A DNA stretch of 64,000 bases, from assembly GCA_963575745.1 (NCBI GenBank), contig CAUYUJ010019904.1, positions 429,859 to 493,858 of the forward strand, written 5' to 3'. Position 1 is the first letter of the stretch. The number at the start of each line of letters is the position of its first letter. The notes beneath the pieces are model-generated. The model had not been told where the DNA came from. It ran no database searches and was given only the letters and a program-made list of their open reading frames with translations. This document shows positions 1 through 13,194 of this stretch, piece after piece. This DNA is from Prorocentrum cordatum (taxonomy: Eukaryota > Sar > Dinophyceae > Prorocentrales > Prorocentraceae). A program made the translations under genes and the position numbers.

Positions 1-230
1 GTGCCGAGAAATGGACATGAGGCGGGCGGGGTGGGCGCATGTGGACGCTGCCACTGGGGCCCTCGGTGGAGCTCCCTATGGAGCCACGAACCGTGTTAGG
101 AGTGCGCCGAAATTGGCATGCGGTGGGCGGGGTGGACGCATGTGGACTCTGCCCCTGGGGCCTTCGGTGGAGCTCCTGATGGGGCCACGAACCGTGTGAG
201 GGGTGTGCCGAAACGGGCATGCGAGAGGGC
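1..230 (+). repeat. ~90-bp satellite, about 2.5 diverged units
   Basis: Units carry the landmarks GTGCCGAAA, GCATGTGGAC, CTGGGGCCTTCGGTGGAG and GAGCCACGAACCGTGT. The same unit forms the large array at 37.5-38.9 kb and single fragments near 8.65 kb and 36.3 kb. These units are more diverged than those of the large array. The array appears to start before the window. Confidence 0.85.
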
Positions 231-340
231 AGAGGCAAGGGTGAGAGGAGGGAGGAGGGGGAGGAGGAGAGGAGAGGATGAGAGGAGAAGTGGGACGCGG
301 GGCGCTCTCTTTTCAAAACGAGGACCCAGCACCACAAAGC
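231..340 (+). repeat. purine-rich tract plus conserved satellite tail
   Basis: A GAGG-rich purine tract (about 231-290) is followed at 291-340 by a segment containing TTCAAAACGAGGACCC and ACACCACA-like sequence. The same order (satellite, purine tract, this tail) recurs at 38911-39056, so the three parts travel as one composite repeat. Confidence 0.7.
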
Positions 341-1671
341 GTTACCGCGTGCAGAGCTGCTGCACGGGTTCACCAGGGCGACTGCCAAACTCCCACGATT
401 GCCAACTCCCACCCCGAGCCTGCAGCCATGCCGGACACGCCGCCGGCCCAGGCCACCGTGGCAGGGGGCCGCAGGCCTGGGATGTCCTCGGAGCGTACGC
501 CAAGTCGTCCGGTCGGCCAAGGAGCTCGGTGTGCGGACGCGCCTCCCGGGCCTGCGGAGGGGGATCCGAAGCGCCTCCACGCCGAATCACCTCGCCGGGC
601 TGCTTCCGGCTTCCTGGCCGACCAAACGACTTGGTGCATGCACCGAGCTCCCCGGGGGCCACCACGGCCGCGCCGCCGCCCGCGGGGCCATGAGGCGGCC
701 GGCCGCACGCGGGCGCCCACAACCCGTGCGCTGCCCCCCTCCGCCCCGCGCCACGCGGATTAATCAACGGGCGGCGCGCGCCGCGGGCGGCTCCGCGGGG
801 ACGGGGAGGGGCTTGAGGGACAAGGGAGAAGAGGGTAGGGGGCCGTGCGAAGCTTGAATCGAGCTCCAGCGGAGAGTGGGACGATCACCGCCCTGGTACT
901 CGGGCTGAGCGGCTGACTCAGGCAATGCTCACCTGGTGGGGGGAATGTCGATTTCTTCGTGATCTTCATCGTCACGTTTTTGCTCCTCTAGGGGGGGGCT
1001 CCGCGGGCGCGGGGGCAGGAGATGTAGGAGGGAGAAGGGAGGACTTCTGGCATGCGCTTCGCGCCGCGAAGGGCGCGGCGCGCGGTTCTCTTCGAGCCTC
1101 CACGCCTGCGTCCTCTCTTGGGGCCGTTTGTAGGGGTCTAGGACCCCTTGCCCCCCCCTCAACCTCCCCCCTCCTCCCCGTCCCCTTCTCCTTCCACCGA
1201 TCCCCCCTCCACCCCTTCACCCCCTCCACTCGCAGCCCCGGAGGCCCGAGGCTGGGCCTGCTCACACGAGCCGTCGATGCTCTCCGTGAGGCTGGGAAGC
1301 TGGCCAGGGGCTCCGAGGACCTGCATGGATCAGAAAGAGCTCGACCCCAGAACGTAGCCAGACAAACTGTAGCTCGAGGGTGGCCAGCCAAGGCCAGAAG
1401 GGTCAGCCCTGGCCGCCTTCCACCCAGCCCTTCTGGCCACGGCCAGCGCTGAGACAACTGGCCGACCCCACACGCCACAAGCCTGGCCTCCCTGCACGGC
1501 TGGCGGCCTCCGAGGGTGCAAGAGATGTAAGCTGGCACGCAGAACGCGAGGAGTGCTGTGGGACCAGCGTCGCGGAGACATCTCGGCGCGGGCCTTCCTG
1601 GGCCGTCGCCTGTCCCAACCGCCGCTGCACTGACCTGCACCGTCGAAGCGGCTGCTCGCCACTCCGCCCTC
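341..1671. other. intergenic, no gene recognised
   Basis: GC-rich DNA downstream of the minus-strand glycosyltransferase-like gene. Its ORFs are proline/arginine/glycine-rich and frame-ambiguous, with no domain I recognise. It holds a ~23-bp imperfect inverted repeat (500-522 with 612-634) around GTCGGCCA and AGTCGT. A pyrimidine-rich stretch lies at about 1145-1230. Confidence 0.5.
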
Positions 1672-3114
1672 TCAGTCGCGGCTCAGCACGCGCACCTCCG
1701 GCAGCATCAGCACTGCACGCTCAGGGTGCATGTAGCCCCAGCCGCCCTGCGCGCGGGCCTCCACGAAGAGGAACTCCCCCACCCCGCGGCAGAGCGTGGA
1801 CCCCACGGCGCCACTGGGAGCCTCGACGACGCCGCACTCCGAGGCCGCGGCCAGGTCGGAGGAATTGCCCAGCAGCAGCCAAAGGCGATTGCCGTAGGCC
1901 TCGCAGCAGCAATCCCTCGCCCACAGCCTCACTTCGGGATCGACCGTCGCCCGCCTCAGTTGCACCCACCAGTGGGACGAACTGGCACCGCGAGGCTCCA
2001 CCTGATCGGGATCAAAATGGTACTCGTGAGGGTGGTCTTGCCGGGTGTCTCCATCGTTCGCAAGCCAGCACCACCCAGCCTGCCGGGCCCTGGAACCGCC
2101 GCAGGGCCGGCGCGTGGAAAGGTCCCGGAGTTCGTCCGGCGAACGCACTGCTTCCTTCGCCTCGCCCGCCGTCCTAGATCCTTCGCCTGGACCTTCTTCG
2201 TCTCGACCACGAAGATTGGCAACATGTGTCAGTGCTCCGAGCCAGAAATCGGTGGCTGCGCCCAAGTGCTCCACGTGAGCCGCCTGCATCCTCCGGCTCC
2301 TGTCGCGGTGATCCTCCCGCTCCAGCAGGTAGACGAGCTGCGGGATCGACTGGAAGTGCCCGACGTGGGGGAACCGCAGGTAGTCTGTGAAGCTTGTCCA
2401 GTAAGTCATGGCGTCCCAGTCCTCCCCGTCGAACGGCGAGAAAGGGTGCAGTTCGTGCGGCAGGTGGCCGCGGCGGTGGCCCTCGAAGTCGGGGCAGGTC
2501 GCGTAGTCCTGATAGACGAAGAGGGGCAGTGTTTCAGGAGCGGGCATGTATATGGGGACGGCCATGGCATAGAATTCATAGAACCAGAATTGACTCAGGG
2601 CGTAGGGGAAGAGCACCGCAGCAAGAAACTCCGCGAACGCTCTGTAGCCCACTTTCTCTTGTGCGGACAAGGCGGTCGACTCCTTGAAGGCTAGTGCTGG
2701 GCCAATGCCAAGTGTATCTGCAACCTGCTTCGCAAAATGGTTGAGTATGCATTGGGAGTCCCAAAACATGCTCACGGTCCGCAGCAGAAGCACCTCGCGC
2801 TCGCGCACGGGCCAATAGCTAGCATCAGTGTACAAGCACGCCGGGGCGACGACGGGCAGATCCACGCCTGTCGCATACGTGATCAACTCTCCGAAGATCG
2901 GGGTGGTCACGGCGAATATATGGCGACTGTCCAGGGCCATCTCGTAGAAATCCTGATACCACTTCTCGCGGTCGGCCGCCCGGACGTATACCGACAGTGG
3001 GGTCGAGATGTACCCTACAACTGGAACGCCGAAAAAAGACAGAAGCCTGCAAAATAGCACAGGCTCGCCGCAGAGCATCACGTCGGCCGCCCGCAGTATC
3101 CGCGACCATGTCCC
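1672..3114 (-). CDS. glycosyltransferase-like protein, exon 2
   Basis: This frame continues exon 1 and ends at the TGA at 1674-1672. Its first ~290 residues resemble the C-terminal half of dinoflagellate glycosyltransferase-like proteins, as I remember them. There is a CGEPVLFC strand, GVPVVGYISTPLSVY, an aromatic run QFWFYEFYAM followed by VPIYMP, and DYLRFPHVGHF near the end of the domain. From about 2250 down to 1672 the protein changes to a Cys/Trp-rich tail with charged linkers and no recognised domain. An unspliced intron there (about 2050-2230, charged and low-complexity) is possible. With the exon 1 signal peptide, a Golgi or secreted role is inferred. No gene on the same strand lies close by, so there is no operon-like context. 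Confidence 0.65.
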   Translation of the reverse strand, partial: GTWSRILRAADVMLCGEPVLFCRLLSFFGVPVVGYISTPLSVYVRAADREKWYQDFYEMALDSRHIFAVTTPIFGELITYATGVDLPVVAPACLYTDASYWPVREREVLLLRTVSMFWDSQCILNHFAKQVADTLGIGPALAFKESTALSAQEKVGYRAFAEFLAAVLFPYALSQFWFYEFYAMAVPIYMPAPETLPLFVYQDYATCPDFEGHRRGHLPHELHPFSPFDGEDWDAMTYWTSFTDYLRFPHVGHFQSIPQLVYLLEREDHRDRSRRMQAAHVEHLGAATDFWLGALTHVANLRGRDEEGPGEGSRTAGEAKEAVRSPDELRDLSTRRPCGGSRARQAGWCWLANDGDTRQDHPHEYHFDPDQVEPRGASSSHWWVQLRRATVDPEVRLWARDCCCEAYGNRLWLLLGNSSDLAAASECGVVEAPSGAVGSTLCRGVGEFLFVEARAQGGWGYMHPERAVLMLPEVRVLSRD

Positions 3115-3312
3115 CTTGACACGTTGAGGGCGTGGTAAGAATGACAACGTACTGTCTGGATTAGACCGGCCTTGCATCCTGAATCGTTTTTTTGTTTACG
3201 GTCCTGGGACTCGCTTAGGGCCTCGGATGCCGAAAATTCGAAGAAACCATAAAAAAAACGTCCGCGATGATTGAGGTTCAAGGCTCGAGGAAGCCAGGGT
3301 AGCCACAGGCAC
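3115..3312 (-). other. proposed 198-nt intron (GT-AG)
   Basis: Donor CAG|GTGCCT (exon end at 3313) and acceptor GTCAAG|GGGACA (exon start at 3114) join two open frames in phase 0. The removed sequence holds poly-T/poly-A runs and stops in the exon 1 frame. Another acceptor is possible at TTCAG, about 3180. A transcript would settle it. Confidence 0.5.
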
Positions 3313-4446
3313 CTGCATGGGATCATTCCCCATCAGCTGGACGAAAAGGTCGTGGTAAGCCTCGGCGTCCGTGATGAACGGGTGCCGCGTCTGGTGCTGC
3401 TCGCCGGAGTGGCACAGGAGTGGCCCATTCTCGATCAGCGAGTTCAGCCGCAGCAGCCTGTCGTCCGAGCCGCACCAGGCGCCCTCCAGGAAGCCACAGT
3501 GCGAGTGGAGGCGCTCCACGTCTTCGGGAGTGCTCGCGGACGGGTCGAGCACGTGGACCGACGTCTGGACGTCGAAGCGGCGCCGCAGCACCCGCGACCA
3601 GAACGCCATGGGCTCGCGCAGGAGAGCGGTGTGGTAAGAGATGCCCACGGCCGCGAGGCGGCGCACGCCTGGGCGCCTAGAATGCTGCGGCCTCGCGCGA
3701 CTCCCCGAGGCGCCCGCACGGGGTGGGGCAGCGTCGCGGGGGGGTCGGTAGCGCTCCGACCCCAGGAAGGCCTCGCTGAGGCCGCGGGCCATCTCCGTGA
3801 GCTTCACGGGCCAGCCCGAGCTCTCGAGGAAGTGCATTCCGTTGTACTTCGAGGCCCCGCTCAGCAGCCCGTGGGCGTTGTGGGCCCACTCGGCCATGCC
3901 AGGAACGGATCCAAACTGCTTCTTCCCGATAACCCCCAACCACTGCGCCACCACGTAGCCATAAAAGCATAGGTCCGTCTTCATTTCCTCCGAGACAGTC
4001 GCCGTGTCGGGATTCTCGCAGAGGTGGAAGACGTCCCAGGAGGTTGCGTGCTTGACAAATATGGGCTCGAATCGGTGGCCGAGCTGATTAGCATGGTACA
4101 ACAACGACTGCAATTCCTCCACGAGGTCGTCCATCGAGTGTGCCAACATTGCCTGCCTGAAGCCGACCACCTGGGCGCGGAAGGCGCTCCACTCGGGATT
4201 GTTCGCGCAATCGAAAAAAGGCGGTGGCCGAGCCTGGCTCCAGACGATTTCCCACTCCGTGGTGTTCAGCCTGTACTCGGCGCTCGACTGGCCACGCCCG
4301 GCCGCCGCCACCCCTGCAGCATGGCTCAAAAAGCCGAACACCCCCTCGGCCGATGCTGCAGGCTCCACGGGGCCGCCGAGCAGAGCGAGTGCCCCAGCCG
4401 CTGCCCAGCCCGCCCTCTGGGCGAAGGCGGCGCTGCGACCAGCCAT
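3313..4446 (-). CDS. glycosyltransferase-like secretory protein, exon 1
   Basis: The minus-strand reading frame from ATG at 4446-4444 is open to about 3196. The first ~33 residues look like a signal peptide: a short basic start, an Ala/Leu-rich hydrophobic core, and an AASA-type cleavage site. The body is compositionally normal, with many Trp, Tyr, Phe and Cys, unlike the low-complexity ORFs around it. It includes an acidic, Cys-containing region (about residues 60-200) and a segment with an SYHTALL-like start that looks like the first half of a GT-B-like fold. The frame extends upstream of this ATG into microsatellite-coded residues, which I exclude. Past 3313 it runs into A-rich DNA and ends at a stop, so I infer a splice at CAG|GTGCCT. 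Catalytic residues cannot be assigned, so the function is tentative. Confidence 0.65.
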
Positions 4447-6264
<1,818 letters not shown>

Positions 6265-8250
6265 TACGACCACCCTGCGGGTGATAAGGAGGTTATGGGG
6301 GGGAGAGAGGGGGGAACCAACATCTGGCTCAATCGATCTCACTATCGATCTCACTCAACGGGACACCACGCGACACCACGGGACACCACGGGACACCTGT
6401 CGATCTCACGATCGATCTCACTATCGATCTCACTGTTTGGGACACCACGGTCACCACGGGACACCTCGGGGCACTACGGGACACCACGGGACACCGCGGG
6501 ACACCTCTCAGTCTCACTATCGGTCTCACTATCGATCTCACTCAACGGGACACCACGGGACACCAAGGGACACCACGGGACACCGCGGGACACCTTGGGA
6601 CACCACATCTATCTCACTATCGATCTTACTATCGATCTCACTATCGATCTCAATCAACGGGACACCACGGGACACCACGGGACACCTGTCAATCTCACTA
6701 TCGATCTCACTATCGATCTCACTTGTTGGGACACCACGGGACACCTCGGGGCACCACATCGATCTCAGTATCGATCTCACTATCGATCTCACTATCGATC
6801 TCACTCAACGGGACACGCGGGACACCACGGGACACCACGGGACACAGCAGGACACCGCGGGACACCGCCGGACAGACGGACGGACGGACGGGCGGGCGGG
6901 GGAGAATCATTTGCCTTGGCTTCGCCCTAGCAACGGCGGGCGGACACCACGGGAAACCACGAGACACCCCGGGACACCGCGGGACACCGCGAGCCACCCC
7001 CGGACGGACGGACGGACGGGCGGGAGGAGGAGATTCATTTGTCTTGACTTCGCCCTACCAACCGCGGACACCACGGGACACCACAGGACACCGCGGCACA
7101 CCGAGGGCCACCGCCAGACGGGCCAGACGGGGAGAATCATTTGCCTTGACTTCGCCCAACCGGGAAATCGTTTCGTTTCGTTCGTGCCGTGCGTGCGGGC
7201 GAGGCGAAGCTGCGCGGGCGCGCGAGAGGAATGAACCCGCCGTTGCTAGGGCGAAATCAAGACAAATGATTCTGCCCCTCCCGCCCGTCCAGCGGTGTCC
7301 CGCGGTGCCCTGCGGTGTCCCGTGGTGTCCCGTGGTGTCCGCCGTTGCTAGGGCGAAGTCAAGACAAATGATTCTCCCCCTCCCGCCCGTCGGGCGGTGG
7401 CCCGCGGTGGCCCGCGGTGGCCCGTGGTGTCCCGTGGTGTCCCGTGGTGTCCACAATTGCTAGGGCGAAGGCAAGACAGATGATTCTCCCCCGACCGCCC
7501 GTCCGTCCGTCCGTCCGGCGGTGGCTCGCGGTGTCCCGGGGTGTCCCGTGGTGTCCCATGGTGTCCCGTGGTGTCCCAAAAAGTGAGATCGATAGTGAGA
7601 TCGATAGTGAGATCGATTGGTGAGATCGATAGTGAGATCGATAGTGAGATCGATACTGAGATCGATAGTGAGATCGACAGGTGTCTCGTGGTGTCCCGTT
7701 GAGTGAGATCGATACTGAGATCGATAGTGAAATCGATAGTGAGATCGATGTGGTGCCACGAGGTGTCCCGAGGTGTCCCGAGGTGTCCCGTTGAGTGAGA
7801 TCGATAGTGAGATCGATAGTGAGATCGACAGGTGTCCCGTGGTGTCCCGTGGTGTCCCGTGGTGTCGCGTGGTGTCCCGTTGAGTGAGATCGATAGTGAG
7901 ATCGATAATGAGATAAATGTGGTGTCCCGAGGTGTCCCGCGATGTCCCGTGGTGTCCCGTGGTGTCCTATGGTGTACCGTTGAGTGAGATCGATAGTGAG
8001 ACCGATAACGAGATCGAGAGGTGTCCCGCGGTGTCCCGTGGTGTCCCGTGGTTGCCCGTGGTGTCCCGTGGTGTCCCGTTGAGTGAGATCGATAGTGAGA
8101 TCGATGGTGAGATCGACAAGTGTCCCGTGGTGTCCCGTGGTGTCCCGTTGAGTGAGATCGATAGTGAGATCGATTGAGTCAGATGTTGGTTCCCCCCACT
8201 CTCACACCCCCCACCCCCACAACCTCCTTATCGCCCGAAGTGTGGTCGTG
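6265..8250. mobile_element. foldback-type element, ~2 kb near-palindrome
   Basis: The left arm (about 6265-7165) is the inverted complement of the right arm (about 7237-8250), separated by a ~70-bp spacer. The tips read TACGACCAC...GGGTGATAAGGAGGTT on the left and AACCTCCTTATCGCCCG...GTGGTCGTG on the right. Each arm is built from two alternating short tandem repeats: 10-bp GGGACACCAC (as GGTGTCCCGT on the right) and 12-bp ATCGATCTCACT (as AGTGAGATCGAT). Next to the spacer each arm has three copies of a module containing ATCATTTG and TTCGCCCTA. Long terminal inverted repeats made of short subrepeats are the hallmark of Drosophila Foldback elements. No transposase ORF and no clear target-site duplication are visible. 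Confidence 0.8.
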
Positions 8251-9100
8251 TATATACATATATATATATGTGTGTATCCGTACACACGGGCTTCCACACA
8301 CATAGAGGTCCACACAATGGGTGCCACACACATCCGCTACCATGCCTTGACCATATTGTTGACAGCCACGGGCTCATGCAGATACAATTGTGAGTGGTAG
8401 GGGAAATAAACTTCTGTTACCAAAAAACGGACACGCGACTTGCCAGAAGATCTCGGCGCACCCGTGCTCATTGGCGCTATTGGGGTGTTCCGCGTGAGCC
8501 TACTGGAATCAAAAAAAATTGAACGGCAAAGGATTGATTCACATTGCGAAGGACCCAACCATCTGCAGCTGCGAACGACACAGGATATGTCCCTCTCCAC
8601 GTTTCTAGCGCGCCACGATAGGGATGGAGCAGGGGTTATTGCGGATGGGGGCCACGAAACGCGTGAAGGGCGTGCCGAAATAGGCGTGGAAACCACATGC
8701 GAACCCTGCCGCTGACGTCTCAGATGGAGTCCCCTGCGGGGCCTCGCAGCGTGTGAGGAGCGTGCCCCCTGGAAGCCCCCCAAACGGCACGGTCGGTGAC
8801 AGGGCAGGCCGCACACCACTGGTATATGTTTCTGCACGCGCTTGGGGTCCACGCGCTGGCATCACATGGCTCGCGTTGGAGAGTTCAAGGCTCGGGTGAG
8901 TCTTATAAACGTTGTGAGTCACATCTTGGGGTAAGCCTGATTGTGTGGAGGGACTGGCTTCTCAAAACCACTAGCACAACTGGAAATGCAGGCCCTTGTG
9001 CGGTCCAATATAGAGCCCCAGGGCGCGCGACCGCAGCCCAAGCTGGCCGCCAGGCCTGCGCGAGATGGCCCAGCGTGGATCAGGATTGCCTCCTCCGGGA
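8251..9100. other. no gene recognised; one satellite fragment
   Basis: A short AT/GT microsatellite lies at about 8250-8290. A diverged fragment of the 90-bp satellite (GGGGCCACGAAACGCGTGA, GTGCCGAAATAGG) lies at about 8641-8770, followed by a second partial unit. Nothing coding is supported. Confidence 0.6.
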
Positions 9101-9129
9101 CGACCCTCGTTTCGAAAAGCCTCCGATAA

Positions 9130-9385
9130 CAAAATCTGCGACTTGGCTCCCAGACCCCACGAGACCCCCAGGAAGGCCCCTCGAAGAGTCCAGGAGTGCT
9201 CGCAGAGAGCACCCGGCAAAATGACTCCGAGCAACACATTCGGTGAATATGCCCCCCTCCCGCCCTCTGCACCCCACCCCCAAGAAAGCCCCAATACTCA
9301 CAAGAGGCCTCCCGACAGGCACTCAAAACGCCCCCAAGAAGCCCCAAACACGTCCAAGAGGCCCCCAAGGGGCCCAATAGCCCTC
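9130..9385 (+). repeat. degenerate CCCAAGAGGCCC repeat
   Basis: Loosely periodic CCCCAAGA / AGGCCCCC motifs. The same degenerate family recurs at about 39.55-39.73, 40.13-40.48, 47.56-47.72, 50.45-50.66 and 53.13-53.64 kb, and in the opposite orientation at 54.0-58.3 kb. Confidence 0.7.
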
Positions 9386-10673
9386 CAAGACATGCATTAG
9401 AGGCAGCGCAGCGGCCATGCAACGCTATGGTCACGAAGCGCTACAACACCGCAACACTGCTTCCCCAGACGCTGCACAGAATTCCACATCGTGCTCCTGG
9501 CGGCGCGGCTTGCCGCGATAGCCAAGAACACGATTGCGAATGGCAGACTCTCGCGTGCATCGAGGGTGCGATGGAGAGATAGGAGGAAGAGGGAGACGGA
9601 GGGAGAGGTACACTACGTACCTGGGACGGTGGCGGAATTGCCCGAAGACCGCTGGATAATCATAGTCACAATACAGATATGGCGATTCAAACGATGGATA
9701 CATAACATCATGGCTACGAATACGCCACACATGTTATGCACATGATAGCTAGTATACGGCTTCGCGTAGTACTACCTCTACGTGAGATAGTAGTACGAGT
9801 CCCGCGACTGAGCAGTCTACACCCGCATGGTCGTGTTGCTAATCAACGTACTTGTCATGATGGCGGTACGTAAAGGCAATGATGACGAAATGAGCCCTGC
9901 TTTGTCAGGCTCACTTACGCGGCACAGGGCCGCGCGAAATGTGCTCTTGGGCGGCCCGCCTACACGCGACAGGCTGCGAGTCCCCCATCCGCACCACCCC
10001 ACCGGTCCAGAGAGGTCCCAAGGCAAGAAATTGGAGGCTTAATCTCGAAGCTGGAGATCACAACCATAGCTTTAAGGTTGTGCCATGTTCACGAGGCCAG
10101 AATGTATGAATGTGTATATATATATATACATATAGATCGACAAGCTGGGAATTCGTATACCGCCCCCTTGGTTCCAGAAAGACTGGCTTTCAAAGCGGTG
10201 GATAATTATGAATCCCAACCTCGGGCTTGCGTCATCATCATTCCCCAACGCGCGAGGCGGCCAGCTCACTGCTAACTGCTCACACCAGCACGGATGGTGC
10301 CGCCGCCGACAGGCCCAGCCCTAGGAGCGGCAGTGTTTTTGCTGCGGCGCCGCGCCGCCACCGACCAAGAATAGGCATGGGAAAATCGCATTAGGTCACA
10401 CAAGGTCGGGGTACAAATAAAGCTTCGCTTGCGGCTGTGTGCCTGCTGTTCTAGCTAGGGGCCGCGGGCCCTCAGAGTGGAGCTGGTGCACGGGAAACCC
10501 GGGCTAGTAGATAGCGTGCCGATGGAGGGCCGAAGCTGTCAGATGTCGATTCGAAGGCGCCTACTAAGAACCCCCTGTGGCCCATTCGAAACGGATGGGA
10601 GCACCCCGATGACCCAGGACCGCTCGGATGTTGCATGTGAAAAGGGAGGCACTCAAAGTCCTAACAGTAGTCT
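9386..10673. other. no gene recognised
   Basis: Mixed-composition DNA with several short ORFs, none of which I can assign. A short AT-rich microsatellite lies at about 10110-10135. Confidence 0.5.
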
Positions 10674-10851
10674 GCGAGGCGGGAATGTATTCATACCCAC
10701 CGCCTGGGAACCGACGTCCTGGTGCCCCGACGGGCGGTGGATATGGATGTCTTTTGGCCCCCGGGGGCCCGAATATGTCCATATCAACCGCCTGCTAAGG
10801 TCCCCGAAAATTGATCCTCCAGGCGGTGGTCATGCATACATTCCCGCCTCG
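10674..10851. repeat. 178-bp imperfect palindrome
   Basis: The centre is a perfect 14-bp palindrome, GGCCCCCGGGGGCC (10756-10769). Outward, GGCGGTGGATATGGAT pairs with ATGTCCATATCAACCGCC, and the outermost 34 bp (GAGGCGGGAATGTAT...CCACCGCCTGG) pair with only a few mismatches. The arms are symmetrical about 10762.5, with poorer pairing between the inner and outer blocks. It could fold into one long hairpin, as a MITE or snap-back element would. Confidence 0.8.
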
Positions 10852-13194
10852 GATAGTCGAACTAAAGCACCACAAGGCCCAAGGCTCGTTGGAAACATGT
10901 CCTTGCGAACTGTACGACAATTGCTGTGTTGCAGCGCTAGCAGCGAGCAACATCAACCACTGAGCCAAACAGGCAACCGCCAGTACCAGACCTACAGCAC
11001 GGGCGCATACCCAGGCACGTAATTTCTAGCTTCTGCTGCCGCACCAGCAACAAGCCATGCACAGGAGACCTGGCCAAAACATGGCAAACAGGAGGAGTGA
11101 GGTCAGCCAAGGTCTGCTCCAGATCTTCGCTCCCCAGGGATCAGAAACCCCGAGCACCTAAGAGACGTCATACCCAAGAGCCCCGAAAAGCCAGAGATGT
11201 GAAGGTGTATGATCCTCCTGCAACCAACACACCCTGCCAGAGATGTCCTCGGCAGCCAAGCCGAAGGGAACGAGACGACGGGGCACCAAGGCAACTGGGC
11301 AACCGGACAGCGAGGCTGGAGACGAGCGGGCCAGGGACTACGGGGGGGCAAGGCGACGAGGCCGACAGCGCTCGGGGCACGAGGCAAGGCACGGGGAACA
11401 CGAGACAGCGAAGCAACTGGCCAACCAATGGCCAGGAGGCAAAGGCACGGGAGAACCGAGGCAACCAGGTAATGGTCACGAGACAAAGAAGCAATCAAGA
11501 ACCGACGCAATGAGCCGACCAGAAAAAGAAGGAACGAGACGGCGGGTAACGGATCACGCAATGGGCCAAAGGGGCGAAAAGGTAACGAGGCTGGCCGCGA
11601 GCGAGCCACGCATTCAGGCATCAGGGGCATGACGCCACGAAGAAACGAAGCCACGTGGTGCATCGTGGCAATGAACCATTGAACGAACACACGATACACA
11701 AAAGAGGCGATGGGCAACGGGCTGACTATGTCTTTGGGGCACGAAGCGACAGGACACCGACGAGGCAACGATTGGGCCATGCAATGGAGCAACGAGGACA
11801 CCTGGCAACAATACAAAGAGGGCGCAGGTAATGAGGCAACGGGGGTGGCAACGAGCGGGCTACGCGACTGGGCAACCCCCAACCAGAACCCCCTCTGGAA
11901 ACCATGTAAGACACGCTATCGTTCTTCAGGATTGACGAGATTCGGTCCAGCAAATGCTCCTGCTTCTCCCATTTCAACTCGGACCGTCTAGGGCAATCAG
12001 GAAAGTTCCACGGGCCGTTCGGCGCCTCACCGCCTACACGGGCTGGGCTTCCGAAAAAGAGCACGTAGACGCAAGGGCACCGCTTAGCCCGGCTATCTTG
12101 AGGCCCGCGCACAGCACAAGCATCAGCCGCCGCCAGGTGCTGTCTACAGCTCGTCAAGCCTCGTCTGCGCTCGGTCTGTGGAAGTGCGCAGGCGCTTCGT
12201 CCCTGGATTGTGGCCAGCACTCAAGGTCACCAACACCACCACCGCCACCATGCCAACTCATCACCACCGCTGCTATCTCTCAGTACCTAGTGTTACCCAC
12301 CGCTATACCCCATCACTCACAAATACAACTATCAATACCAACACGACTGCCTATGCAAACTGCTGCCGACCTTGCCGCTTCTCGCGATTGCGCATGTAGC
12401 TTAACAATCAACATGTTATTTCAACAATTGTCTTGGGGTGGCCCCAGCCCTAATTCTTCAACGCGCAATCTGGGGACAAATATGTACTAAGTGAATGCAG
12501 GTTGGGCACTGCCTCCATGATGGCAACTACGTTCTGCACCACAATCTGTCAAGCACATCGTAGCCGTCAGTACCGCTGCAAATACTGCCGCCAAGGCTGG
12601 GAAAGAAATCGTTCTGGTGAATAGCACCGTGACATACAAAGCATAGCACGACCGTCATTGCCCCTGCATGCACTGAACCTTACTTCACCTGGCATCACAA
12701 CATGGCAAATTCCACCTATTACCGTCTGCAACGCAATCCCCTTGTACCGCAACTGGCCACCACTGGAGTAGGAATATATCGTCCGCACTGGTCCCTGTAA
12801 TGCGCATCAGGGCCTCGGGCGCAGCCATCCGCACCGCGCCCTCAGACAATCCATACTCCAAAACGTTCACAGCAGGACATAATACTGTTTCTCCTAACCG
12901 CCACTCTTCCCGCACCCTATGGCGGACAAGAAAGGGGGGATGGAAGCAAACGTTGAGTAGGACCTGAGGTCTAGAAGCACACCTTGCACCACCGTCCATA
13001 GTGTACATGACAGCCGATGCTCTGGTGAAGTGACGTATTAGAACAAGGCCCACGCATAAGCAAACAACATCCGCCACCGCGCTTCCAGCGGTATGCATGC
13101 TCAATCGGAGGTTGGGGGGTGAGGTCCAAATGAAAGGGACACCCCCCACCAGGAAATCGGGTTCGGTTTCGTGTGCGCGTACCGCGTGCGGGAG
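10852..13194. other. no gene recognised; GGCAACGAG-like repeats
   Basis: 11230-11880 is rich in degenerate GCAAC, GGCAACGAG and ACGAGAC motifs on the plus strand, giving long but low-complexity ORFs on both strands. 11880-13194 has normal composition with (CCA)n at about 12228-12270. No domain is recognised. Confidence 0.5.

Noticed and set aside
6281-8177. ORFs of HHGTPRDT / VSRGVPW type
   Set aside because: Translations of the 10- and 12-bp subrepeats of the foldback element.
6265-8250. CRISPR-like array
   Set aside because: The repeats are 10-12 bp, contiguous and inverted about a centre, with no unique spacers and no cas genes; the context is eukaryotic.
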